Source of the DNA: Telmatospirillum siberiense
GTDB lineage: Bacteria > Pseudomonadota > Alphaproteobacteria > Rhodospirillales > Magnetospirillaceae
Assembly: GCF_002845745.1 (NCBI RefSeq)
Contig: NZ_PIUM01000022.1
Location: 18,309 to 82,308, forward strand
Direction: 5' to 3'
DNA length: 64,000 nt
The first letter of the stretch is position 1, and the number at the start of each line of letters is the position of its first letter. The translations under genes and the position numbers were made by a program. The notes beneath the pieces were generated by a model. That model was not told the origin of the DNA, did not search any database, and saw only the letters and a program-made list of their open reading frames with translations. Of the stretch, positions 34,346-43,351 are shown piece after piece.

Positions 34346-36220
34346 ATGCAATACATCCCTTGTCTGTCCGTACTCGTCCTGCTGGCGATCCCCGGGGCGG
34401 CGCGCGCCGATATCTTTCCAGCCGATGCCGGCTTCCTGAACGTCAAGGACTTCGGGGCGCAAGGCAACGGCCGGACCGACGACACCGCCGCTTTCCTGGA
34501 GGCCATCGCGGCCAGCGGCGAGGATACCGGCACCACCTTCTGGCAAGATAAAATCGTCTATGTGCCGAATGGGACCTATCTGGTCTCATCGCCGCTGGTG
34601 AAGCGGTATCAGACCGGAAAATTCGGATCGGGGCTTCTCCTGCTGGGCGAATCTCAGACCGGCACCATCATCCGCCTGCCCGACCATGCGGCGGGATATG
34701 GCGATCCCCAGCACCCCCAGGCGGTCGTCTTCACCACCTCCAAGCTCCACGACGGCACGGCCACCAGCGGAGGCAAGGATTACAACGGGTTGGGCGAAGG
34801 TAACGACGCCTATATGAATTTCGTCGAAAACCTCACCATCGATGTCGGAAGTGGAAATTCCGGAGCGATCGCCCTTGATTACCTGGCCAACAATATCGGC
34901 GCCGTCCGCAACGTCACACTGCGGGCCCAGTCGGGAAGCGGCGCCGTCGGTCTGTCGATGACCCGCAAATGGCCAGGTCCGGCGCTCATTCAGAACGTCA
35001 CCGTGCAGGGTTTCGCCACGGGAATCGCCACGGCGCAAACCGAATACGGGCTGACCCTCGAACATATCCGGCTTTACGATCAGACCACGGCGGCCCTTCA
35101 GAACAGTCAGAACGCCCTGGCCATCCGGGATATCGAAATCCGGGCTCCCTCGCCCACCGTCATCAATGCCGGAGACAAGAGTTTCATGGCGTTCGACGAC
35201 GTCCGTCCGGGAAACGCGCCGGACGTCGGATCCTTCATGCGCAACGATGGACGCGCCATTTTCCGCGGCCTGACCCTATCGGGAGGAAAAATCGACGGTA
35301 TCCTGGCCGGGCGATCTCAATGGACGGCCGCTTCGCCGCCCGACTGGCGGATACCCTTGGCGGACTTTCCGGAGGCGGGGAACCTTCCACTTTCCACCTG
35401 GGTCAGCCCGGGCCGATTCGGCGCCACCGGCGCGGCCGACCAGGATGCCACGGACGCATTGCGAAGCGCGATGGCGACCGGCGCGCCGGTCCTCTATCTG
35501 CCGCATGGCACCTACACCATCCGCGACGCCGTCGAGATACCCTCCAGCCTGCGCCGTATCGTCGGCATGAATTCCACGATCAAGGTGCTGGCAAAACGTC
35601 TGCCGACCTTCAGCCGCGGTTCCGGGATGATGCGAATCCTTTCCGGCGGAGAATCGCTCTCCATCGAACGGCTGGCCTTCGACAACAGCAACATGGGCGA
35701 TCAATTGGCCATCGAGGCAGCCGGAAACCGGGACGTCGCCATCAGGGACGTGGTCTCGGCCGGCGTCACCCTGCTGGACCGCAAGGCGGGCGGCGGCCGG
35801 GTGTTCCTCGAAGACGTCTGCTGCGGCAAGATCCTGACGGCCGGCCCCGCTCCGCTGTTCGCCCGCCAGCTGGACACCGAGGGCGGAGGCGTCAGGATCG
35901 CCAACAGCGGAAGTCCGCTGTCCGTTCTGGGCCTGAAAACTGAAGGCATCAACACCATCGTCGATAATTCCTCGGGGGCGCTGACCGATATCTTCGGCGG
36001 CCTGGTCTATATGGTCCGCGACGGGGCGGACGCCTCGGTTCCGGCCTTCCGTAACAATGGGGCATCGCTCTCGGCCTCCTTTGCCGAGGAGTCGCTGCGC
36101 AGCGGCAGTCGCTATGCGATCTACGTCGGTCGCGGTTCCGGCGACGCCCGTCCCCCCGTCGCCGTCACCGATTTTCCGGAACGGGGATTTGGTCGGTTTG
36201 TTCCAGGGCTAAAGGACTGA
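34346..36220 (+). CDS. Secreted right-handed beta-helix protein (Pectate_lyase_3/GH55-like)
   Basis: A 624-residue protein with a signal peptide (CLSVLVLLAIPGAARA). Two copies of a Pectate_lyase_3-type start occur, FLNVKDFGAQGNGRTDDTAA near residue 30 and RFGATGAADQDATDALRSAM near residue 350, each followed by a parallel beta-helix. The duplication recalls GH55-type or phage tail-spike-like folds. In this locus it could trim, depolymerise or modify the exported polysaccharide in the periplasm. The catalytic residues and substrate are not clear. Confidence 0.82.
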   Translation: MQYIPCLSVLVLLAIPGAARADIFPADAGFLNVKDFGAQGNGRTDDTAAFLEAIAASGEDTGTTFWQDKIVYVPNGTYLVSSPLVKRYQTGKFGSGLLLLGESQTGTIIRLPDHAAGYGDPQHPQAVVFTTSKLHDGTATSGGKDYNGLGEGNDAYMNFVENLTIDVGSGNSGAIALDYLANNIGAVRNVTLRAQSGSGAVGLSMTRKWPGPALIQNVTVQGFATGIATAQTEYGLTLEHIRLYDQTTAALQNSQNALAIRDIEIRAPSPTVINAGDKSFMAFDDVRPGNAPDVGSFMRNDGRAIFRGLTLSGGKIDGILAGRSQWTAASPPDWRIPLADFPEAGNLPLSTWVSPGRFGATGAADQDATDALRSAMATGAPVLYLPHGTYTIRDAVEIPSSLRRIVGMNSTIKVLAKRLPTFSRGSGMMRILSGGESLSIERLAFDNSNMGDQLAIEAAGNRDVAIRDVVSAGVTLLDRKAGGGRVFLEDVCCGKILTAGPAPLFARQLDTEGGGVRIANSGSPLSVLGLKTEGINTIVDNSSGALTDIFGGLVYMVRDGADASVPAFRNNGASLSASFAEESLRSGSRYAIYVGRGSGDARPPVAVTDFPERGFGRFVPGLKD

Positions 36221-36242
36221 TTTCATTGCGTTCAGCTCGGAT

Positions 36243-36623
36243 TTAGGGCCGTTTGGTCTGATAGGGGTCGGCGCCGGGGCTGGGTGGCCGACCCGGCGGT
36301 GGAACCGGTGTCGATGCGACGCAAGCGCCGCCGCGCCGCGCCACCTCGCGTTCACAGGTGGCGTGATCGGCAAAGACGCAGGACGTCACGCCACCGGCTT
36401 CGACCAGGCAATAGGGCAAGGCGCTGACCGGAGGCACGAATTCCGCCGGATTGACGGCGCAGCGCCCGCCGTTGCGATTTGCCTCCTGCTGGCAGGACGT
36501 CGGATCGGTGTAGAGGCACCGCAACGGGATACCGGAGGTCTCGACGCAGAAAGGCGCCGCCTCGGCGTGGACATGACCGAGGACGGCGAGCGCGCAGCCG
36601 AACAGGATGGACCGAAATGTCAT
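36243..36623 (-). CDS. Secreted cysteine-rich protein with two DUF3551-like repeats
   Basis: A 126-residue protein with a signal peptide (SILFGCALAVLGHVHAEA). Two tandem repeats of about 36 residues each hold four cysteines in the same pattern (PFCVETSGIPLRCLYTDPTS and PYCLVEAGGVTSCVFADHAT begin them). The end is proline-rich. The repeat resembles DUF3551. Its ATG overlaps the flippase stop by 4 bp (ATGA) and GAGGAAAG precedes it, so it is made with the flippase. A role in the polysaccharide locus is inferred only from this coupling. Confidence 0.75.
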   Translation of the reverse strand: MTFRSILFGCALAVLGHVHAEAAPFCVETSGIPLRCLYTDPTSCQQEANRNGGRCAVNPAEFVPPVSALPYCLVEAGGVTSCVFADHATCEREVARRGGACVASTPVPPPGRPPSPGADPYQTKRP

Positions 36624-38005
36624 GGCTCTTTCCTCTTCAGTTGCCGGATGGACCGGGCCATCAGCGCCAGTAGAACCAGGCAGCAGAGGGCTTGAGCGGC
36701 GCTGTAGCCGGCGATGACCCAGGGTGCGTCGAAGCCGTACAGCCTGGCCCCGGCCTCGAAAACCCCGACGGTGAAAATCAACCGTCCGATTTGCCAACCG
36801 GCCGCCAGGATCTGCTTTTCAAGAATCTGCAGGGTGTGAAAGACCGGCTGAACCAGCGCCTGGGCCAGATAACCCAGGCTCATCGCCTTCAAATAGACGA
36901 TGCCTTCGATCCATTCCTCGCCGAACACCGTCGGAAACAGCAGCGCTCCGGCGAGATTGGCGGCCAGAACCCAAGCCGCAGCAAGGCAGAATTGCCTGAA
37001 AACCACCTGCCGGAAACGGCTTTTCAACTTATCGGGATCGGAGGTCGCGGTCCTGCCCGCCTCGCTCATGAAAACCTGAAGAATCGACGTACCGACGATG
37101 GCCAGCGGACGCGACACGACGCGTTCGACCAGGAAGATGTAGCCGGCGATCCTGGCCGAATATTGAAGCGAAATGAGAAGATAGAGGAGTTGGCTGCTTC
37201 CCAGGGCATCGATCAGCGCCGCCCAACTGCTGACCAGCGGGAAACGGCAGTAGCGGGCGGCCAGTCCGCGCATTCTTCGCCAGGACAGGCTGGACCAGGC
37301 GCCGGGACGATCGGTGGCGACGTTATAGAAAAGACCGGCGGTGCCCGCCGATTGACCGGCGATGAAGCCGAGCAGCAGCCCGGGCGTTCCGACGCCCAGC
37401 AGGCCAAGGACGATCTGGGACAGGGGGCCGACCACTCCCTGGCCGAAGCGGGTTTTGGCGATCGCCCGGAAAGCGCCGGTTCGCGTCGCGCCATAAAGCG
37501 CGATGAAATAACCGCCCAGGCAGACATACCCCACCACCAGCAGAATCCGGTAGGTGCCGATCCTCTCCGAGAAAAGCGGCAGGGGCCATAATGCCTCGAT
37601 CATTTGCCCGGGCAGCAGAAAGACCACGGAGCCGACGGCCGCCGTCGTTGCGGCAAGGGCGCAGAGACAGACCGCCATCAGATTGGCGGCATCCTCGTCC
37701 AGGCGTGTCAAAGGCAGGGCCATTTCGTAACGCAGCGAGGCTATCACCACCAGAATCGCCAGCACGGCGGAATAGACACTCAAAATTCCGAACTGCTGCG
37801 GCGAATAGAGGCGCGTCAGAAGCGGCGACAGCAGGATGCTGACCAACTGACCACCGGCCGCGCCGCCCAACATGATCGAGACGTTCTTCAGGAACGGCCG
37901 GCGCGCCAGAATATCCCGGATCCGCCGGATCAACGCCCCCGGCACCCCCGCCAGGCCGCGCCGTCCGGGTGTGATCCCCATTTCGCGTGCTGAGGTGTCG
38001 CGCAT
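36620..38005 (-). CDS. Polysaccharide flippase (Wzx/RfbX, MOP superfamily)
   Basis: A 461-residue membrane protein with about 12 predicted helices. NVSIMLGGAAGGQLVSILLS followed by PLLTRLYSPQQFGILSVYSA is the classic N-terminus of Wzx-like oligosaccharide translocases. It would flip the lipid-linked repeat unit to the periplasm for the polymerase encoded at 43981-45318. GGGAAGG lies before the ATG at 38005. It is divergent from the glycosyltransferase at 38344. Confidence 0.9.
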   Translation of the reverse strand: MRDTSAREMGITPGRRGLAGVPGALIRRIRDILARRPFLKNVSIMLGGAAGGQLVSILLSPLLTRLYSPQQFGILSVYSAVLAILVVIASLRYEMALPLTRLDEDAANLMAVCLCALAATTAAVGSVVFLLPGQMIEALWPLPLFSERIGTYRILLVVGYVCLGGYFIALYGATRTGAFRAIAKTRFGQGVVGPLSQIVLGLLGVGTPGLLLGFIAGQSAGTAGLFYNVATDRPGAWSSLSWRRMRGLAARYCRFPLVSSWAALIDALGSSQLLYLLISLQYSARIAGYIFLVERVVSRPLAIVGTSILQVFMSEAGRTATSDPDKLKSRFRQVVFRQFCLAAAWVLAANLAGALLFPTVFGEEWIEGIVYLKAMSLGYLAQALVQPVFHTLQILEKQILAAGWQIGRLIFTVGVFEAGARLYGFDAPWVIAGYSAAQALCCLVLLALMARSIRQLKRKEP

Positions 38006-38343
38006 CGCAAAGCCTTCCCGTTGGATAGAGCAATGCCATAACACCCGAGAACATATCCCGCATCGCAAATTAAGCAGGTCACAACAAGGTCACACCGCCT
38101 TGATGCGAACAAAGTGTAAATATTCGCATCGTGGATATGCCTTATGTCCATTTTAAAAGTGGAAAATAAAAGGACGCTGTTCTCTATAAGCGCCATCAAA
38201 TAGTGCTTGTTTTTTTAAATTTCCATAATAAGGCGGATTGACGGTCGTGAATATAGATGTCGCCAATCAGTTATCGCGATCTCCCGGCCTGCCTCTCCGT
38301 ATCGCGCGGCGCTCCAGCCGTCGTCTTGCCGGAGGATTCCACG
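38006..38343. promoter_or_regulatory. AT-rich divergent promoter region with repeats
   Basis: This gap separates the flippase from the family 2 glycosyltransferase. A direct repeat AGGTCACA occurs at 38076-38083 and 38087-38094, one helical turn (11 bp) apart. An inverted repeat GATGCGAA (38102-38109) / TTCGCATC (38123-38130) with a 13-bp spacer follows, then AT-rich DNA (about 38140-38230). These are candidate operator sites for the divergent exopolysaccharide units. The regulator is unknown. Confidence 0.5.
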
Positions 38344-39447
38344 ATGTTGACTGATGTCGGGCTCAAAATGCGCGAGGAAGAGGATTTTTGGGTCAGTCCA
38401 GCCCGCCATTCCTCCGATAAGATATCAACGACGGTCGTTATTCCGACATTCAACGCCGGCCCCACGCTGCCGCGTGCCGCCCGCAGCGTTCTTGGCCAAA
38501 CGTTGCGGGATATCGAACTGGTCATCGTCGACGACGCCTCGACCGATTCCTCGTGGCAAACGATCCTTGGCCTATTGGCCGAGGATCCCAGGGTGCGCGT
38601 CCTGCGTCACAAGAAAAATCGTGGAAAATCGGTCGCCATGAACCGGGCGGCGGCCGTCGCCCAGGGGCGCTGGCTGGCCGTCTTGGATGCCGACGACTGG
38701 TACCACGAGGATCGCCTCTCCACCCTGACCCGATTGGCCGAGCGGCGGCGGGCCGACATGGTCGCCGACAACCAATTCCTCTACGACGCGGGAGCCGATC
38801 AAGTCGTTGCCTCCGCCTGGTCCAAAGACGATGACGTTTGGGAATTGTCCTTCGACGATTTCCTGATCGGCTCCGACGCATATGACAATTTCAATCTCGG
38901 CATGCTGAAACCCGTAACCAGAACCGACTTCATTCGCAAGATGAAGCCCGCATACGAAGAAAATGTACGGTGCGGTGAGGATTTTCTTCATATTTTGAAA
39001 TTTTATCTAATGTCTGGAAAGTCTATTATTTACAACATTCCATATTATTATTACACACAGCCATTTGGATCACTCTCCCGACAATGGTCGAGTCCGACGC
39101 GGATAGGCTACGACTTCCAAAGCGTCCTTAATGCGAACCAGCGTTGTTTCCAACAGACCAGCCATGTCCTGACGCGCCGGCAGCGAATGCTTCTCTCTGC
39201 TCGCAATCGCAGACTGAAGTCCCTGGATCGATATTTCCGCGCCAAGGATGCCTTCAGCCAGCGAGACTGGCTGGCGACGGCGGCCCTGCTCACCCTGCAT
39301 CCGATGGCGCTGACCTGCCTATTGCATCGCCTTCATGACCGCCTGCTCTCACGCCCCGCCTCGCGGACCATCGAGCAGATCGCCACGCGGGCCTGCCGCC
39401 TCCCTCTGATCGTCGTTTCCAGCCAACCGGGAGAGTCCGATGCGTAG
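38344..39447 (+). CDS. Glycosyltransferase family 2 protein
   Basis: A 367-residue GT-A transferase. TVVIPTFNAGPTLPRAARSV, VIVDDASTDSSW and VLDADDWYHEDRL (the DXD-like metal site) appear in order in the first 150 residues. The C-terminal part is variable with no clear membrane segment. The ATG at 38344 has GGAGG 9 bases upstream; the frame is open to 38257 without a good site. The end overlaps the next gene by 8 bp. Codons around 38930-39060 are AT-richer than elsewhere in the locus. Confidence 0.9.
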   Translation: MLTDVGLKMREEEDFWVSPARHSSDKISTTVVIPTFNAGPTLPRAARSVLGQTLRDIELVIVDDASTDSSWQTILGLLAEDPRVRVLRHKKNRGKSVAMNRAAAVAQGRWLAVLDADDWYHEDRLSTLTRLAERRRADMVADNQFLYDAGADQVVASAWSKDDDVWELSFDDFLIGSDAYDNFNLGMLKPVTRTDFIRKMKPAYEENVRCGEDFLHILKFYLMSGKSIIYNIPYYYYTQPFGSLSRQWSSPTRIGYDFQSVLNANQRCFQQTSHVLTRRQRMLLSARNRRLKSLDRYFRAKDAFSQRDWLATAALLTLHPMALTCLLHRLHDRLLSRPASRTIEQIATRACRLPLIVVSSQPGESDA

Positions 39448-41713
39448 CGAAGAGCAATTCGCCGACAACAATTTCACCGTTCTTCGCCTTGTTCTGGCGC
39501 TTCTTGTCGTGTTGGGCCATTTCAAGGCCTTCATCGGCGTATTTTCACCGGCCTGGCCTTTCAACTATGCGGCCACCGCCGTCGAATGTTTCTTCGTGGT
39601 CAGCGGATATCTGGTCACCAACAGCTTCGATCGCGATCCCGACATCAAGCGCTTCTTCATCAAACGGGTCTGCCGCATCTATCCTCTTTATATCGCCGTC
39701 GTCACCGCCCAGACGATCGTCCTTGGTCTTCTCGTCCCCGGTGGTTTCCTCGCCAATCTGGGGGCGATGGCGCGCTATCTTTTGGCCAATGCGCTCTTCG
39801 CCAATTTCCTGCAGCACGATGTCGGCCAAGGGGCCCTGAGCAGCCTCGTCGACCCCAGTCTGAACGCCAGCCTGTGGACGCTCAAAATCGAGTTCGCCTT
39901 TTATCTGACCGTGCCCTTTCTTTGGCGAGCGGTCGGCCGCTGGGGGGCAAAAGTCCTGATCGTCCTGTTTTTCCTGTCGATTCTCTATCGGGAAATCATG
40001 GAAAACGCCGATTACGTCACCTATGCCAAACAGCTGCCCGGACAGATGCAGTTCTTCGTTCTGGGGATCGCCGCCTATCGCTATCGGCACATCCTGGCGG
40101 TCAATCGCTACATCGGATTGGCCGAGGGCATCGCTCTTGCCGTCATCGTCACCCTTCTGATGCCGTGGAGGCCGCTGGTCGTCTATCCCCTGGCGGTCGG
40201 CGCCCTGGTCGCCACCCTCGCCCTTTACACGCCAAGGCTCAGGCTGCGGATCGACATCTCCTATGGCGTCTATCTTCTGCACGCGCCGATCATCCAGCTT
40301 TCATTGCTGTTCGACCTCTACCGTCCCGGCTGGGACGGCCTGGCGGCGGTCGTCGTCACGGTCGTCGTGCTGGCCGCATTGGCCGAACGCACTATCGAAG
40401 CACCGGGAATCGCCTTCGGACGGGCGCTGATCGGACGGCTGGGTCTCCGCCGCCCGCCCCGAAGCTCAGAGATATCGAATTCCGGCGATCTGACGGTCGT
40501 CGTGCTCAACGATTTCTGCCACGTCCAGGGCGGCGCCAGCAAGGTCGCCATCGACGAGGCCATCGGCCTGGCCCGGTCCGGCATCCGGGTGGTTTTCGTA
40601 GGCGCCGTGGGACCCGTCTGCCCCGAACTTCGCCAATCGCCGCTGACCGTCGAATGCCTGGACCAGCCGCAATTGCTCGATGTCGCGCGACATCCGGGGG
40701 TCATCCTGCAAGGTCTTTGGAACGGCAAGGCCGGCCGCAAGGTGTCGGCCATTCTCCGCACGCTGCCGCGCGAGCGGACGATCGTGCATCTGCACGGCTA
40801 TACCAAGGCGCTCACCACCAGTCCCGTCCGGGCGGCGAAACGCCTGGGCATTCCGGTCATCTGCACGTTGCACGACTTCTTTTCCGCCTGCCCGAACGGC
40901 GCTTTTTTCGACTATGCGCAGTTGAAGCCCTGCACCCGTCAACCGTTGTCTCCCGCTTGCATCCTCACGCACTGCGACAAGCGGCGTTACGGCCATAAGC
41001 TGTTCCGCGTGGCACGGGGGGCTATTCAGCGCAGCCTTGGCCGTTTTCCGGTGGCGGTCGCGCACTACATTACCCTTTCCGAACGATCGGCGGCGATCCT
41101 GGCGCCCCATCTGCCCGCCCGGGCCCACATGCACCCCCTGCCCAATCTCATCGGCGTCCCCCGCGCGGAACCGGTTCCCGTCGCCCAAAACCGCGACATC
41201 CTCTATGTCGGCCGGCTCGACGAGGAAAAAGGCGTCAGACTGCTGACCGAAGCCGCCCGTTCGCTGGATATGGCCGTCACCTTCGTCGGAGATGGGCCGC
41301 TGAGGGCCGACATCGAAGCCATTCCCGGCATGACCGTCACCGGTTGGCTATCGGCCGAAGGAGTCCAGGAGCATTTGTCCAGAGTGCGTTGTCTGGTCTT
41401 TCCCAGCCTGTGGTACGAGACCTTCGGATTGACCGTCGCGGAAGCGGCGGCCCGGGGAATACCGGCCATCGTCAGCGACATCTCGGCCGCCGCCGAGCGT
41501 ATCGAGGACGGCGTCACCGGCTGGCGTTTCGAAAGCGGAAATGCGGCCGACCTGACCCGCTGCCTGGCGTTGACGCGCGACGACTGGCTGGTTTGGAAGG
41601 CCGGCGTCGCCGCCTATCGTGCATTCTGGGAAAACGCCCCGACCGAGGACGCCCATACGGCCGGCCTTCTCAAAATCTATCGCAGCGCCATGGCCCGCGG
41701 CGCGGCGGCCTGA
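39440..41713 (+). CDS. Acyltransferase-3 / glycosyltransferase-4 fusion protein
   Basis: A 757-residue two-part protein. Residues 1-345 form an AT3 membrane O-acyltransferase with about 10 helices: NNFTVLRLVLALLVVLGHF with the conserved His, FFVVSGYLV and YGVYLLHAPI. Residues from about 355 form a GT4 domain: FCHVQGGASKVAIDEAIGLA, ILYVGRLDEEKGVRLL, and SLWYETFGLTVAEAAARGIP with the E-x7-E pair. One uninterrupted frame links them. The protein could add a sugar and O-acylate (for example acetylate) the same repeat unit at the membrane. Its end overlaps the convergent gene by 37 bp. Confidence 0.88.
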   Translation: MRSEEQFADNNFTVLRLVLALLVVLGHFKAFIGVFSPAWPFNYAATAVECFFVVSGYLVTNSFDRDPDIKRFFIKRVCRIYPLYIAVVTAQTIVLGLLVPGGFLANLGAMARYLLANALFANFLQHDVGQGALSSLVDPSLNASLWTLKIEFAFYLTVPFLWRAVGRWGAKVLIVLFFLSILYREIMENADYVTYAKQLPGQMQFFVLGIAAYRYRHILAVNRYIGLAEGIALAVIVTLLMPWRPLVVYPLAVGALVATLALYTPRLRLRIDISYGVYLLHAPIIQLSLLFDLYRPGWDGLAAVVVTVVVLAALAERTIEAPGIAFGRALIGRLGLRRPPRSSEISNSGDLTVVVLNDFCHVQGGASKVAIDEAIGLARSGIRVVFVGAVGPVCPELRQSPLTVECLDQPQLLDVARHPGVILQGLWNGKAGRKVSAILRTLPRERTIVHLHGYTKALTTSPVRAAKRLGIPVICTLHDFFSACPNGAFFDYAQLKPCTRQPLSPACILTHCDKRRYGHKLFRVARGAIQRSLGRFPVAVAHYITLSERSAAILAPHLPARAHMHPLPNLIGVPRAEPVPVAQNRDILYVGRLDEEKGVRLLTEAARSLDMAVTFVGDGPLRADIEAIPGMTVTGWLSAEGVQEHLSRVRCLVFPSLWYETFGLTVAEAAARGIPAIVSDISAAAERIEDGVTGWRFESGNAADLTRCLALTRDDWLVWKAGVAAYRAFWENAPTEDAHTAGLLKIYRSAMARGAAA

Positions 41714-42648
41714 GTGAATTGCCCCTTCCAGCGCTCGATCGATTCGGTGGGCAGGATGATCGCCGTGGGATTCGGATGGGTGATCCAGCGCTCGACGGCC
41801 TGGGGATCATCGCGCGAGGCCACCGGCAGCGCGGTGGAAATGCTGATCTCGGCCGCCCGGTTGTCGACGGGAATGATCAGGGCGCGGCGTTCGTGCTGCA
41901 AGGCGCGGATGCCGCCATGCAGCCGGGCCCCGACGAAATCCACGTCTTCCTCCTCGAGGATCCGGTCATAGGCCGCGACGTCGGGGGGGATGGGGACGAA
42001 ATCACGCACGCCGATTTCATGCAGGTAGGGCAAATCCTGGTTTTGCTGGGGCCAGAAATAGACGGTCTCGTAATGGCGTTTGAGCATTTCGAACAACAGA
42101 CGGTCCTGTTCCGGCGCGGGTCGATAGTAGGTCACCGCGAAAATGGCGTGACGGGCCTTGCGCACCGGAATCCGGCGGCATTTCTGCGTATCCAGCATCC
42201 ACATCGTCGGGCAGGCCGTATAAAGCACGTTCGGAACATGGTGGCGCAATTTCTCGTAGGTATGCAGATCGCGGACGGAATGGAGCATGGTTTTTGACAA
42301 AACCGTGCGAAAGAACAACCGTGTCGGACCGTCGGCCTCGCCACCATATTGTTGCCAGCCGACCCCCATCAGGACCACATCGCGCCAACTCAGGTAATCG
42401 AGCGGCGTGATGCGCCAGTTGCCGCGCACCAGCATGTGCGATTTCAGGATATTGGTGCCGCCGACAACGGAAAAGGCCGCCTTCCGTCCGGCCTTGATCT
42501 CCGAAAACGAGGCCCTGCGATGGGTCGGCGTTCGCCGAAAGGCGGCGTCGGGAAAAAGCGCACGCACGCTGTCCCAGACCGCGTCCATGATGAAATGATC
42601 ACCGAGATTATCGCTTTCGATCGCCGTATCGAACAGATTGATCAACAT
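41677..42648 (-). CDS. Polysaccharide pyruvyltransferase family protein
   Basis: A 323-residue protein of the CsaB/WcaK-like family, which transfers pyruvate from phosphoenolpyruvate to form ketals on sugars. It begins MLINLFDTAIESDNLGDHFI, and the family signature VGARLHGGIRALQHERRALI followed by PVDNRAAE lies near the C-terminus. GGAGG precedes the ATG at 42648. It is the last gene of a leftward unit that starts with the polymerase. Pyruvylation would add negative charge to the polymer. Confidence 0.85.
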   Translation of the reverse strand: MLINLFDTAIESDNLGDHFIMDAVWDSVRALFPDAAFRRTPTHRRASFSEIKAGRKAAFSVVGGTNILKSHMLVRGNWRITPLDYLSWRDVVLMGVGWQQYGGEADGPTRLFFRTVLSKTMLHSVRDLHTYEKLRHHVPNVLYTACPTMWMLDTQKCRRIPVRKARHAIFAVTYYRPAPEQDRLLFEMLKRHYETVYFWPQQNQDLPYLHEIGVRDFVPIPPDVAAYDRILEEEDVDFVGARLHGGIRALQHERRALIIPVDNRAAEISISTALPVASRDDPQAVERWITHPNPTAIILPTESIERWKGQFTQAAAPRAMALR

Positions 42649-42667
42649 AAGGGGGACCTCCATCCGA

Positions 42668-43351
42668 TCACGCCGATTGCGTCAACAGAATTTCGTCGGC
42701 TTGCAGACCCGGCCGCAAACGGACGTCGGGCAAGTCTCGCTGAAGCGCGGTGCGCGCCTCTTCCGGGCCGAACCAATAAACGTCGCGGCTGATCCCTATC
42801 AGCGGAAGATCATCGGCATGATCGGTGAGCAGGACGATATCCCGCTCCTGCCATCCGAGTTCGGCCAGCAGGCGGCACACCGCTTCGCGCTTGAAAATAC
42901 CGACGGTGCTGGGGTCTCCCTTCTCCCGGATTCGGGGCGTGGCGACGATATGTCGGAACCCCAGGGCGCAGCCCAATCCATAGGCATAGTCGCCGGCGGC
43001 GGCTGTCGCCAGGATGGCGTCGATTTCGCCGGCGGCGACGGCGCGCATGACGTCGGACAATTCTGGACGGACAAAGCGTTTCAAGACCCCGACGAAATCG
43101 GCCTCGATGGCGCCGCCGTCTCCCTCCGCCACGCCTTGCCAAAGCTGTTGCAGGCGCCATTTCAGCGTCTCGTGACTGATCACTCCGGCCTTGCGCGCCA
43201 TCAGCGCCCTGGCCACGCCCAAGCTGAGCCGCCATCGCCCGCGCCGACGCAGATGGGGGATGCGAGCCTTGATGAGATAACTCACCCATAAACGGAAGCT
43301 GTTCACCTTGAGAACCGTTCCGTCGAGATCGAAGACCACGGCCTCAGGCAT
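42668..43351 (-). CDS. HAD-family phosphatase
   Basis: A 227-residue haloacid-dehalogenase hydrolase. VVFDLDGTVLKVNSF carries the nucleophile and acid aspartates near residue 8, LATAAAGDYA is motif II, and LLTDHADDLPLIG is motif IV with its acidic pair; the helical cap suggests the SerB-like subfamily I. Its start overlaps the phosphoribosyltransferase gene by 8 bp, so the two proteins probably act in sequence, perhaps removing a 5-phosphate after ribosyl transfer (inference). Confidence 0.87.
   Translation of the reverse strand: MPEAVVFDLDGTVLKVNSFRLWVSYLIKARIPHLRRRGRWRLSLGVARALMARKAGVISHETLKWRLQQLWQGVAEGDGGAIEADFVGVLKRFVRPELSDVMRAVAAGEIDAILATAAAGDYAYGLGCALGFRHIVATPRIREKGDPSTVGIFKREAVCRLLAELGWQERDIVLLTDHADDLPLIGISRDVYWFGPEEARTALQRDLPDVRLRPGLQADEILLTQSA

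Noticed and set aside
32836-34536. Leftward 566-residue frame opposite the GT4 gene
   Set aside because: No domain is recognisable; it spans three rightward coupled genes with clear family motifs.
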